Positions 8,068 through 16,477 are shown, numbered from the stretch's first letter. The stretch: DNA of 44,376 nucleotides from Methylobacterium sp. WL119 (GCF_008039875.1 NZ_VRUU01000037.1:1-44376), one strand, 5' to 3'. Program-made: numbers and translations. Notes: generated by a model not told the origin, from the letters alone.

Positions 8068-8832
8068 ATGAGTTCAAATCCCATTCTATGGGCCACCGCC
8101 TTGGTTATGCTGGCTGGTGGTCTGCTCATCCTTGCGACCGGCAAGCGCCGTACCTCGTCCGAGGGGCTCCACACCGTTCTTCACGGCATCGTCCCGATCA
8201 TTGCAGCCTGCTCCTACCTCGCTATGGCAACTGGCCAAGGCTTGGTGATGCTGCCTACTAATGAAGCCGTCGCTGTGGGTGCGGCCACTCCGACACGGGT
8301 GTTCTACTTCGCCCGCTACATCGATTGGGCCTTCACGACGCCCCTATTGCTCGTCTCGCTGGGCTTCACCGCCATGCGGCATCTGCCTAAGCGCCATGGC
8401 GCGATTGTCGGCGCGGTGCTGGCCGACGTGATGATGATCGTCACGGCCTTCGCCTTCGGTGCCTCGGAGCTGGGCTGGACCAAGTGGACGTGGTTCATCG
8501 TCTCCTGCGTCGCCTTCCTCGGCGTGTACTACGCGATCTGGAAGCCGCAGATGGAGGCCAACACCCTTGAGCGCGATGACGTGCAGGCAACCTACAAGCG
8601 CAACGCCACGATCTTGTCCGTCGTTTGGTTGGTCTACCCAGTCATCCTCGCAGTCGCGCCTGACGGCCTCAACATCGTCAGCGATGCCGTCAGCGTGCTG
8701 GTTATCGCGATCCTCGATGTCATCGCCAAAGTGATCTACGGCTACATGTCGGTGATGTCGGACACCAAGGCCACGGAGCGGGATCTGGCAGAGGATCGCC
8801 CAGACGCCGTCGCCATGCGTAGAACCGCTTGA
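8068..8832 (+). CDS. Microbial rhodopsin (DTS motif), probable light-driven outward proton pump
   Basis: A 254-aa seven-helix type-1 rhodopsin. Helix C contains RYIDWAFTTPLLLVS: Asp86 (bacteriorhodopsin D85 acceptor), Thr90 (T89) and Ser97 in place of the D96 donor, giving a D-T-S motif. Helix F has WLVYP (W187, Y190, P191) and helix G has ILDVIAKVIYG with counterion Asp217 and retinal Schiff-base Lys221. Leu94, at the proteorhodopsin 105 tuning position, predicts green absorption. The sequence is closer to bacteriorhodopsin than to proteorhodopsin. DTS rhodopsins studied so far pump protons outwards. It is first in an operon: its TGA overlaps the ATG of the retinal-forming enzyme gene. Confidence 0.95.
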   Translation: MSSNPILWATALVMLAGGLLILATGKRRTSSEGLHTVLHGIVPIIAACSYLAMATGQGLVMLPTNEAVAVGAATPTRVFYFARYIDWAFTTPLLLVSLGFTAMRHLPKRHGAIVGAVLADVMMIVTAFAFGASELGWTKWTWFIVSCVAFLGVYYAIWKPQMEANTLERDDVQATYKRNATILSVVWLVYPVILAVAPDGLNIVSDAVSVLVIAILDVIAKVIYGYMSVMSDTKATERDLAEDRPDAVAMRRTA

Positions 8833-9779
8833 TGCCGTCGACGGGCGGGACGACGCCTCTCCTCCCGCCCGTCGCGGTGGCACCGCTGCTGTTTGCCCTA
8901 CCCGTTCTCGCCATGAGCCTTACGTTCCCGTGGCAGGGGCAATGGGTCTGCGCGGTCGCCCTGATCATCGTGTTCGGCGTGCCGCACGGTGCGCTCGACG
9001 TCGAGATCGGCCGCACCTTGCTGCGGCATCGCGTGGGTTGGGCGTGGTTCCCGCTGTTTGCCGTTCCCTATCTCGCCCTGGTTGCCGTCGTGCTCGTGGC
9101 GTGGCGGCTCGCCCCTGAGGCCACCCTGGGCGGATTCCTGCTGCTGTCCGTATGGCACTTCGGAGCCGAGGAAACCGGCAGCGGCGGCCTACCGGCTCTA
9201 GCCTTGGGCGGATTGCCGGTGGCCCTGCCGGTCCTCTTGCAACCCGCCGCTACGGCTGAGGTGCTGACGGCCATCTCCGGCGTGCTGTTCAAGACCCCAC
9301 CGCACTGGTTGGTTTGGGCGGGCCTGCTATGGCTGCCAATTGTGATCGCTTGGGCGGCTCGTACTGTGTTCCTCGGGCAGGTGCGCTCCCTGATCGTCCC
9401 TTTCGCCGCGGGCATCGGCTTCGCCATGCTGCCGCCCCTCGTAGCTTTCGCTCTCTACTTTGTCGTGGTGCATGCCCCAGCGCACACATCTGCGCTAATT
9501 GATCATCCCACGCGCGCGCCCCGGGTGCGAGGCCCAGCTTCCGCATGGTGGAGGGCGCTGCCGACTACGATCCTCACGGTGTTGATTGGGGCAGCACTCT
9601 GGTTCGTTACGCCCGGTGAGCCAACGGTACGTCTGGTCTGCGTCACGCTCCAGCTTCTCGCGGCCTTGACCCTGCCGCACATGCTGTTTGATGCGTGGCT
9701 CACCCGGCATGAGCGGGCCAAAGCCACCGGACAGCATTGGGCAATTTTGGACGCAGCGCCGAACCCGTCCGGGTCGTGA
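8832..9779 (+). CDS. blh: Brp/Blh-type beta-carotene 15,15'-dioxygenase (retinal synthesis)
   Basis: A 315-aa polytopic membrane protein of the Brp/Blh family, which cleaves beta-carotene into two retinals, the rhodopsin chromophore. The conserved iron-ligand His motifs are visible: GVPHGALDVEIG (about 39-50), WHFGAEE (about 111-117) and VVVHAPAHT (about 214-222). The ATG at 8832 overlaps the rhodopsin TGA (TGATG), implying translational coupling. No carotenoid-synthesis gene is in the window, so beta-carotene must come from elsewhere in the genome. Confidence 0.9.
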   Translation: MPSTGGTTPLLPPVAVAPLLFALPVLAMSLTFPWQGQWVCAVALIIVFGVPHGALDVEIGRTLLRHRVGWAWFPLFAVPYLALVAVVLVAWRLAPEATLGGFLLLSVWHFGAEETGSGGLPALALGGLPVALPVLLQPAATAEVLTAISGVLFKTPPHWLVWAGLLWLPIVIAWAARTVFLGQVRSLIVPFAAGIGFAMLPPLVAFALYFVVVHAPAHTSALIDHPTRAPRVRGPASAWWRALPTTILTVLIGAALWFVTPGEPTVRLVCVTLQLLAALTLPHMLFDAWLTRHERAKATGQHWAILDAAPNPSGS

Positions 9780-9842
9780 CGACACGAGGCACACGAGCGG
9801 CCTGAAGGGCGACTCGGAGTGACCCACACCAAGGACGCCACG

Positions 9843-10922
9843 ATGCTTTCTTCCTGGTCGCTGCCGATGCTGGTTGCGTTCTTTGCGGGTGCGGCGAGCA
9901 TCATCTGGTATGCCGGCATCAAGCTCTCCGACACCACAGACGTGCTCGCCACTCGCCTCGGGCTCGGAGAGGCGCTTGGCGGACTGATCCTGCTCGCCAT
10001 CGCCACCAACCTGCCCGAGATCGCCATTACGATAAGTGCTGCCTGGCGCGGCAATCTAAGCATCGCTATCGGCAACCTACTCGGCGGCATCGGCGTGCAA
10101 ACGTTGGTGCTCGTGGCCCTCGACGCGTTCAGCGGGCGAGGCCGACGACCCCTGACCTACCGAGCCGCAAGCCTCTCGCTGGCACTCGAAGGCACCCTGG
10201 TCGTGGCAGTGCTGATCCTGGCCATCATGGCCAGCCGCCTACCCGAGAGCCTGATCGTGGCGCATGTGGCGCCGGGCGGTCTCGCGATTGCACTCGTTTG
10301 GATGCTCGGCAGCTGGTTGATCGGGCGGTCGCGCAGCGACCTGCCCTGGCACGTTGGCAGTTCGGCAGCGGAAGCGCAGAGCCGACCGCAGGGCCACAGC
10401 CGGACACGTAAGTCGCAGGAGACTGGGGTTAAGGGCGTCACGACGGTGCGCACGGCAACCCTCTTCATGCTCGCAGCCCTGGCCACTCTGGTCTGTGGCG
10501 TGGCCCTCGAAGTAAGTGGGGATGCCATCGCCGACCGGATCGGGATGAGCGGCGTCTTGTTCGGCGCGACCGTGCTGGCGGCAGCAACCTCGCTGCCGGA
10601 ACTCTCGACCGGCCTCGCATCAGTACGGCTCGGCGACGATAAACTCGCGATCAGCGACATCTTTGGCGGCAACGCCTTCCTGCCGGTACTCTTCCTCGTA
10701 GCGACGGTGATCTCCGGTCGCCCCGCGTTGCCGCAGGCGCAAGATACCGATGTCTACCTCGCTGGCCTCGGTGTTCTCCTCACCTGTGCCTACATCGCCG
10801 GGCTGATCTTTCGCCCGCAGCGACGCGTGCTGGGCATGGGCATCGACTCGCTCGCCGTCCTCATCCTCTACGCGATTGGCATTGCAGGCCTCTTCGCCAT
10901 CGCGTTGGCACCCAAACCTTGA
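9843..10922 (+). CDS. CaCA-superfamily cation antiporter (Ca2+/H+ or Na+/Ca2+ type)
   Basis: A 359-aa membrane protein with the two inverted alpha-repeats of the Ca2+/cation antiporter superfamily: 'LLAIATNLPEIAITISAA' with 'GNLLGGIGVQ' in the first half, and 'GATVLAAATSLPELSTGL' with 'SDIFGGNAFLPVL' in the second. The acidic ion-binding Glu of each -LPE- motif is retained. A hydrophilic loop (about 165-205, rich in Ser, Arg and Gln) separates the halves. ATG at 9843 has AAGGA 7 bases upstream; a GTG at 9819 is less likely. Co-transcription with the rhodopsin suggests that light-generated proton-motive force drives cation exchange. Ion specificity is unknown. Confidence 0.85.
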   Translation: MLSSWSLPMLVAFFAGAASIIWYAGIKLSDTTDVLATRLGLGEALGGLILLAIATNLPEIAITISAAWRGNLSIAIGNLLGGIGVQTLVLVALDAFSGRGRRPLTYRAASLSLALEGTLVVAVLILAIMASRLPESLIVAHVAPGGLAIALVWMLGSWLIGRSRSDLPWHVGSSAAEAQSRPQGHSRTRKSQETGVKGVTTVRTATLFMLAALATLVCGVALEVSGDAIADRIGMSGVLFGATVLAAATSLPELSTGLASVRLGDDKLAISDIFGGNAFLPVLFLVATVISGRPALPQAQDTDVYLAGLGVLLTCAYIAGLIFRPQRRVLGMGIDSLAVLILYAIGIAGLFAIALAPKP

Positions 10923-10937
10923 TCAGGAGCGGAGCGT

Positions 10938-11336
10938 GTGGAAGCGTATATCAAAGCACTGACGCTCTGGCTCGCTACCGGCACGGAAGCCGCGGCCGCA
11001 CTGATCATCGGTCTCGCTACCGTTGAGGCGACCATAGGCGCCCTGCTCCTGTTCCTGCCAGGCACGGGGCGGCATTCTGATCCGCAGGCTGCCAAGGAAG
11101 AGGTACGCCTGAGGCTCGGACGCTGGCTCGCCGTAGCGTTGGAGTTCGAACTTGGCGCCGACATCCTGCGCACGGCCGTGGCGCCGACCTGGTCGGAGAT
11201 CGGCCAGCTTGCGGCCATAGCGGCGATCCGCACGCTACTGAACTACTTTCTGCAGAAGGAGATCGACAAAGCAGAAGCGCAAAGCGCTTTGGCTGGTGAG
11301 CCCAGAGCTACATCCGATCAAGGTACTGCGCCGTGA
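10938..11336 (+). CDS. DUF1622 membrane protein, copy 1
   Basis: A 132-aa protein of the DUF1622 family. It has about three hydrophobic helices, a central charged loop ('AKEEVRLRLGRWLAVALEFELGADIL') and 'IRTLLNYFLQKEI' near the end, all typical. The function of the family is unknown. The GTG start at 10938 follows a GGAGCGGAG ribosome site 15 bases after the antiporter gene. Its stop overlaps the next gene by four bases (GTGA). Confidence 0.8.
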   Translation: MEAYIKALTLWLATGTEAAAALIIGLATVEATIGALLLFLPGTGRHSDPQAAKEEVRLRLGRWLAVALEFELGADILRTAVAPTWSEIGQLAAIAAIRTLLNYFLQKEIDKAEAQSALAGEPRATSDQGTAP

Positions 11337-11689
11337 GCAGCCTTGATCCCTGGATCTTGAGCCTCGCGACTCTGATCGAGTTCGGCGGTGGTCTCCTCGT
11401 CGTTGCGGGCTGCACGCGCGGCCTTTGGCACCTCGCGCTCGGGCGCGGAGCCCGGCACAGTATCGTGAGCGCACGCCTGTTCGTGGCCGATGGCATCGTA
11501 GCAGGCCTCGGGTTCAAGACGGCCGCGACCTTGCTCAAAACGATTGAGTTGCGCAGTTGGGACGCGATCCTGATGTTTCTTGCGGTGTTCGCCCTGCGCG
11601 TTTTCATCAAGCAAGCACTGGCCTGGGAAGCGGCGCAGTTGCGACGCAATCACTCGATCAAATACAGATCTCAATGGGTAAATACCTAA
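11333..11689 (+). CDS. DUF1622 membrane protein, copy 2
   Basis: A 118-aa second DUF1622 protein, with the matching pattern 'SARLFVADGIVAGLGFKTAATLL' followed by 'FLAVFALRVFIKQAL'. It lacks part of the loop seen in copy 1 and is diverged from it, so the pair may form a heteromer. The GTG start overlaps the upstream stop (GTGA, 11333-11336), giving translational coupling. It is the last gene of the rhodopsin operon. Confidence 0.78.
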   Translation: MSSLDPWILSLATLIEFGGGLLVVAGCTRGLWHLALGRGARHSIVSARLFVADGIVAGLGFKTAATLLKTIELRSWDAILMFLAVFALRVFIKQALAWEAAQLRRNHSIKYRSQWVNT

Positions 11690-12077
11690 TCTAGTAGGCT
11701 GGTAGTTCTATCCCATTCGCATCTGAGTAGTAATAGATAATAATCGTGATTAGGCGTGATCGTAACGTCCGTTTGGGCGCATCCATCGCTTGAAAGCGGA
11801 CAGGCTGAAAACCACCCGACCCGGTCGTTGCCACCTGTTTCAACAGCCGGCAAGCAGACCTTCCGACGGTCCGCAAAGGGTCGTGAACAGGCGCGGCAGC
11901 AACGTCTGCTCACGTTCGTAGCCGTCCGAAAGTAAACCAGCAGAGATCCACCCATAGCGGACCCCGCTCGCGCACGAACCAAACCGACCGTGCGCCGTCA
12001 CCACCGTATCTTGGCCGTGGTTCGGCAGGTTGCTCCCACGATCACGCGTTTCGGTGATGGTTGATGGGAGAACGACG
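11690..12077. repeat. Intergenic region with the right-hand repeat block
   Basis: No gene is seen in 388 bases after the rhodopsin operon. Module 1 (11794-11830) and module 2 (11852-11883) of the dispersed repeat lie here, with further cores near 11765 ('GTCCGTTTGGGCGC') and 11955 ('CATAGCGGACCCC'). An AT-rich stretch at 11690-11760 directly follows the operon. The promoter of the DUF892 gene should be near 12000-12060. Confidence 0.5.
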
Positions 12078-12554
12078 ATGAACCAGGATACCCTCAAGCA
12101 GCTCGTCGCACAGGGTCTCGCCGCGATGAAGGCGGGCGGCAAGGTGGCGGCAGCGGCCACGGCCGAGATCCAGAACGACGCGCGTCACCCCGACCTCAAG
12201 GCAGCTCTGGAGACGGGCAATCAGGTCTCGCAGCAGTGGACGAAGCGCATCGATCAGGCGCTCCAGGAGGCTGGCGGCAGCGGTGAGCAGAAGAACCCCG
12301 TGATGGAGGGCCTCTACGAGGTCAGCCGGATGATCCGACAGCAGGCACCGGACGATACCTCCCGCGACCTCGGCATCATCGCCAACGGCCAGCTCGCGTT
12401 GCACTACTGGATCGCTGCCTTCGGAACGATGCACGCATACGCGGAGAAGGTCGGCATGACGGAAACAGCTCAGTCGATGAAGGCATCGCTCGACGAGGCC
12501 AAACAGGGCGACGAAGCTCACAACAAGATCGCTGGGCAGATCATGAACGCCTAG
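12078..12554 (+). CDS. DUF892 (YciE-like) ferritin-like stress protein, copy 2
   Basis: A 158-aa protein of the DUF892/YciE ferritin-like group: 'LYEVSRMIRQQAPDDTSRD' (about 78-96) and 'NGQLALHYWIAAFGTMHAYA' (about 102-121) correspond to the conserved helices of the first copy at 3242-3856. Unlike that copy it has no hydrophobic tail, so it should be cytosolic. ATG at 12078 has GGGAG seven bases upstream. It lies alone between the rhodopsin operon and the BLUF/GGDEF-EAL pair. Confidence 0.75.
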   Translation: MNQDTLKQLVAQGLAAMKAGGKVAAAATAEIQNDARHPDLKAALETGNQVSQQWTKRIDQALQEAGGSGEQKNPVMEGLYEVSRMIRQQAPDDTSRDLGIIANGQLALHYWIAAFGTMHAYAEKVGMTETAQSMKASLDEAKQGDEAHNKIAGQIMNA

Positions 12555-13033
12555 AGCGGTCTCGCTCCTAGACAGCGGTTCGGCCCCGCCCCGATCTGCT
12601 CACGGGACGGGGGAACCCCGGATCTCACCAGCCTGGGCCGATACGCAACATGGCCTGGGTTTCGGGTGGCGATGCAGCGCTAGGGGTACATCACCGCGAT
12701 AGGCGCTGGCATGCTCCGGAACGGAGCGCTGAGTAGCCTCAAAACACCTTGGCGACCTTCTCGATCAGTCTCGGCCGTCTCCCGGCCCTTTGGCCTTCTG
12801 TGCCGCCTTCGAGGCTTCAGCGGCCGTAGCCTTGCCGCCGCGAGACTTTGGTGCCTTGAAGAAGCGAGCAGATGCCAAACATCATCGACCTCTACGCCTA
12901 ATTACTGCAGGGCTCGATCCCGCTGCTGCCGCTCGCTACATCAGACTGGATCAGGACGCCTTCAGGAACCTCTTGGGTGCCGTGGCTGAACGACACGCCG
13001 ACGCAGGCGCGGTCGCCGATGTCCGAGATACCC
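12555..13033. other. Gene-free region
   Basis: About 480 bases without a supported gene. On the minus strand around 12765-12880 a short basic Ala/Lys-rich frame (FFKAPKSRGGKATAAEAS) looks like the tail of a lost gene, but no start or family is seen. It sits between convergent transcription units. Confidence 0.3.
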
Positions 13034-14005
13034 TCAGGCAACAACTCTTATCGAGGCACTTTGGCCGTGAGCCATGGAATCCCCAACTACTGTCGGATCC
13101 AAATTGCTCTCTAGTTCACCAGCTTCCCGGTCGATCGCTTTTGCCAGCAGTCGCGCACGCCAAGCCCAAAGATCTCTTTCGCGACGGATCTCGTCCGACT
13201 GCTTCTGCTCGAGGGCGAGGGCGATGTGCAAGTCATCGAGGTCATTGCGCAGGTCGGTCGTGCGCTGACGTTCTTGGGCGAGAGCATCCCGCAGGAGGGC
13301 TAGGACCGCATCGAGCTTGCTGGGATCCGCCTTCAAGGCTTCAGATCTGGCGAGTTCGGGTTTCGCCGGCGCGCGCTTGAGCGACGGGGCCGCTTCGTCC
13401 GGATAGCGCGAGTGGATGACCGGCTCCGCCTCAGTCGAAGCTTGGAAGGCGCGGCCAGGTTCCAGCAGCTCCGCGCGAACGCGCTCGACGTCCAATCCTA
13501 TGCAGGGTGTTTCGGCCGTCTTGGAGATGTCGACTGTCTTAAGCGGCCCGGCAGGAACGGGCGCGGCGGCCGGGAGGCTTTCCTCATCCAGCACCAAGCC
13601 ATGCAGCATGGCGAAAACTGCGTCGCCGTCGAGCCGGGTCAGATCGAAGCCGCTCGCGGCGGCGATCCCCTCCCAACGGGTGCGGCCGGTCGCTGACTGG
13701 CCCACGAAGGCCATCGACCAGTTCGTGAAGCTGCGGCTCTGGGCCGGGCCGCATTGCAGAACCGTCACGTCGCCGTGGCGCGGGTCGCACTGGATGCGCT
13801 CGAAGGTGCTCTCAACGCCCTGCTGCGGGCCTTCCAGCACCTGCGCGAACGCGCCTGCGTTGAACATCAGCGCACCGGTGACGTCGACCTTGGCGTTGTT
13901 GCGCTGAGACGCGGCCAGGATTTGCGAGACGGCTTCGGCAACCTCGGCGTCCGTTCCCTGCAAGTGGTTCTTGCTGGCATAGACGAGGCGGTAGAGATCA
14001 CTCAC
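13034..14005 (-). CDS. BLUF-domain blue-light receptor
   Basis: A 323-aa protein with an N-terminal BLUF domain (about 1-102), which binds FAD and senses blue light. The key residues are present: Tyr9 in YRLVYAS, Asn37 in SQRNN, Gln55 in FAQVLEG, and Trp96/Met98 in NWSMAF, close to the PixD arrangement. The rest (about 103-323) has no recognised domain: an acidic/proline linker, then a charged coiled-coil-like helix (about 225-285). It lies 28 bases downstream of the GGDEF-EAL gene on the same strand, so it probably controls c-di-GMP turnover by that enzyme. Confidence 0.92.
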   Translation of the reverse strand: MSDLYRLVYASKNHLQGTDAEVAEAVSQILAASQRNNAKVDVTGALMFNAGAFAQVLEGPQQGVESTFERIQCDPRHGDVTVLQCGPAQSRSFTNWSMAFVGQSATGRTRWEGIAAASGFDLTRLDGDAVFAMLHGLVLDEESLPAAAPVPAGPLKTVDISKTAETPCIGLDVERVRAELLEPGRAFQASTEAEPVIHSRYPDEAAPSLKRAPAKPELARSEALKADPSKLDAVLALLRDALAQERQRTTDLRNDLDDLHIALALEQKQSDEIRRERDLWAWRARLLAKAIDREAGELESNLDPTVVGDSMAHGQSASIRVVA

Positions 14006-14033
14006 GGCAAAAAACTCCAGGCGGAAAGATCGG

Positions 14034-15767
14034 TCAGTAAGTGGCGAGGTCAGATGAGAGGAACTTCAGAACCTCGGAGGCGGGAACCGGCTTGCTGATC
14101 AGGTAGCCCTGAACATCGGTGCAGCCCTCCGCGCGGATGCGCTCCATCTGGTCAGCCGTCTCGACGCCCTCGGCGACGGTGGTCATGCCGAGGCTCTTGC
14201 CGAGACCGGCAATGGCGCGAATGATCGCTTCGCCATCGCGCTTACCCGATAGATCCGCGATGAAAGAGCGGTCGATCTTGATTTTGTCGAAGGGGAAGCT
14301 GCGCAGGTAGCTCAGGGACGAGTACCCGGTTCCGAAGTCGTCCATCGACACACGTACGCCGAGTTCGCGCAGGCGGTGCAAGGTCTGTAGGGTTTTCTCG
14401 CTATGCTGCAGGAGGACGCCCTCGGTGATCTCCACCTCGAGGCGCGTGGCGGGCAGCCCGGAGGCGGCCAGCGCCGACATGATCATCTCGACGAGACGCT
14501 CGCTCTTGAACTGGGCCGGCGAGACGTTGACGGCGACCGAGAGTGGGGCGGGCCAGGTCACCGCATCGCGGCAGGCTTGGCGCATCACCCATTCGCCGAT
14601 CGGCACGATCAGGCCGATTTCTTCGGCCAAGGGAATGAAGTCGAGGGGCGAGACCATCCCGCGCACCGGGTGCTGCCAGCGGATCAGCGCCTCGCAGCCC
14701 ACCAGCCGGTTGCCTTCCAATTGAAGCTGCGGCTGGTAGTGCAGCTGGAACTCACGACGTGCCAGCGCTTGGCGCATGTCGAGTTCGAGCTGCCGGCGCG
14801 CCTGCATGCGCGCATCCATCTCCGGCTCGAAGAAGCGGTAGGTGGCTCGCCCGTCGAGCTTGGCCCGGTAGAGCGCAAGGTCGGCGTTCTTCAGGAGGGT
14901 GTCGGCATCGCTGCCGTCGCCCGGCGCGAGCGCAACGCCAACGCTGGCCCCGATGGTGAGCAGGTGGCCGTCGACCATGTAGGTCCGTCCGATCAGGTCC
15001 ACGAGGCGGCGGGCCAGCGCCTGCGTGTTGGCGGCCTCCTGAATGTCGGTCTGCAGGATAACGAACTCATCGCCGCCGATCCGTGCTACGGTATCGGTCG
15101 GCCGCACGGTGGAGCGCAGTCGATCGGCGACCTTCTTCAGCAGGGCATCGCCCATCGGATGACCCAACGTGTCGTTGACGGGCTTGAACCGGTCTAGGTC
15201 GATCAGCAGGACGGCACACGCCTCGCCAGTGCGCTGCAGGCGCCCGATTGATTCCTTGAGGCGCTCACGCAGGAGAAGCCGGTTCGGCAGGCCTGTGAGC
15301 GGATCGTGCCGAGCCATTTCGTCGGCCTGAACTTCGGCAGCCCGACGCGCGGTGACGTCCTCGAACGTGATTGCCCATCCTTGATCGGCGACGGGGTATA
15401 GGCCGATGCCCAGGAGGTGTTCATGAAGCGTAATCTCGAAGGTAGAGCTTTCGGCTTGTGCAAAGGAACGACGCAGCTGCGCTCGCACCTGCTTCCAATG
15501 ATCTCCCGCGCTGTTGCGAACGATACGAAGGATGTGTCGGACAGAAGAGCCTTCCGAAATCACTGCGTTGTGACTGCTGAGAAGGGTTAGCGACTGACCA
15601 GAGACGAGGATAACGCGCCCATGCTCGTCGATCAGCAGCAAGCCATGCCGAACAGAATTCAGGTAGGGCAGCAACAACGGCAATGCCGTGGCAACGCTCC
15701 GGAGGCTGGATTGCTCAGGAGCTTCGTCGTGCATAGATTTGGACACAACGCGTAAGGACGAAAGCAT
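14034..15767 (-). CDS. PAS-GGDEF-EAL cyclic-di-GMP enzyme
   Basis: A 577-aa protein: PAS-like sensor (about 30-140), GGDEF diguanylate cyclase (about 150-312) with intact RIGGDEF at 231-235, and an RxxD inhibitory site (R222-D225) five residues before it. The EAL phosphodiesterase (about 330-570) has CEALIRWQHP (EAL at 359-361), DDFGTGYSSL and KIDRSFI. Both catalytic signatures look intact, so it could make and degrade c-di-GMP. No transmembrane segment is obvious. The BLUF gene follows in the same unit. ATG at 15767 is taken; an in-frame ATG at 15734 is possible. Confidence 0.93.
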   Translation of the reverse strand: MLSSLRVVSKSMHDEAPEQSSLRSVATALPLLLPYLNSVRHGLLLIDEHGRVILVSGQSLTLLSSHNAVISEGSSVRHILRIVRNSAGDHWKQVRAQLRRSFAQAESSTFEITLHEHLLGIGLYPVADQGWAITFEDVTARRAAEVQADEMARHDPLTGLPNRLLLRERLKESIGRLQRTGEACAVLLIDLDRFKPVNDTLGHPMGDALLKKVADRLRSTVRPTDTVARIGGDEFVILQTDIQEAANTQALARRLVDLIGRTYMVDGHLLTIGASVGVALAPGDGSDADTLLKNADLALYRAKLDGRATYRFFEPEMDARMQARRQLELDMRQALARREFQLHYQPQLQLEGNRLVGCEALIRWQHPVRGMVSPLDFIPLAEEIGLIVPIGEWVMRQACRDAVTWPAPLSVAVNVSPAQFKSERLVEMIMSALAASGLPATRLEVEITEGVLLQHSEKTLQTLHRLRELGVRVSMDDFGTGYSSLSYLRSFPFDKIKIDRSFIADLSGKRDGEAIIRAIAGLGKSLGMTTVAEGVETADQMERIRAEGCTDVQGYLISKPVPASEVLKFLSSDLATY

Positions 15768-16477
15768 GGCAAGAGGCCTTCAGGTCGCACCCGACCTGCG
15801 CACAAGCGCGTACGAGCGATCAGGCCGATCTTAGCGATAGACAGCTAAGTCTTTCTTAAGTCGCTATTTCGACTTTTGAGAAAGATCGTTTCTGCACCTT
15901 ACTGCGTCAATTAATCTCATCCATTGACTAGGCAATAATATCCCTCGTATCAAAGAAGAATCTCGAGATTTTTACAGAAACAAAAGAATTTTTTGAATGC
16001 TACAATAATCTACTGAATTTACTAACTTGTAATTGATTGAGACAGACCAAAAAAGTCCGCCTAAATAAGACAGCTATTACATCTTCTTTTTGTGTTGGTT
16101 ATTCAACCGTTTTTTCGACGTATGTAGCTACATACGGCAGGGTCCGAGACGGGGGGCGGAATTTCGGCGTGCACACGACGAACGTCCTAATTAGAGGCTC
16201 AAGCCGACGCCCCCGCGAGCCAGGGAGCCTGTATTCTCAGCGTTGTACGCTCGCCCAACATGCGCTACCTTGGCCGTGTCGAAAAAGGTGGACCGGCGTG
16301 GTGAGCCCCGGTCAACTGCCCATCCAGGCAGTTCAGTTCCAGCCCCCTACGGGCCGCGGACCACGACGATGCGGACGCGTGTCCGCTCGTTGTGGGGCGC
16401 ATCGATCAGCGGCATCACCGCCGTATCGCTCCCCTTCGGGTTTCTACACGCGTCCTTGATCCAACAAGGGCGAACCC
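15768..16477. promoter_or_regulatory. Gene-free AT-rich region with hairpins and an 18-bp palindrome
   Basis: These 710 bases lie between the divergent GGDEF-EAL and monooxygenase genes. CAGGTCG/CGACCTG (15781-15787/15792-15798) and CTTAGC/GCTAAG (15830-15835/15844-15849) are perfect short inverted repeats in the leader of the GGDEF-EAL gene. The AT-rich stretch 15840-16080 is the likely promoter zone. A perfect 18-bp palindrome is at 16119-16136. No gene is supported. Confidence 0.4.
16119..16136. promoter_or_regulatory. Perfect 18-bp palindrome, possible operator
   Basis: CGTATGTAGCTACATACG reads the same on both strands. It lies 340 bases before the monooxygenase gene. Flanking sequence (CCGTTTTTTCGACG before, GGTCCGAGACGGG after) resembles the repeat near 2815, so it may be part of a dispersed repeat rather than a protein-binding operator. 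Confidence 0.4.

Noticed and set aside
8068..8832. Proteorhodopsin or chloride/sodium pump assignment for the rhodopsin
   Set aside because: Sodium pumps use NDQ and chloride pumps TSA or NTQ motifs; the D-T-S residues and helix G fit a proton pump closer to bacteriorhodopsin.
12790..13380. 196-codon plus-strand frame
   Set aside because: Its second half is antisense to the BLUF gene and its first half shows no protein-like pattern.
14403..15197. 264-codon plus-strand frame
   Set aside because: Antisense shadow of the GGDEF-EAL gene.
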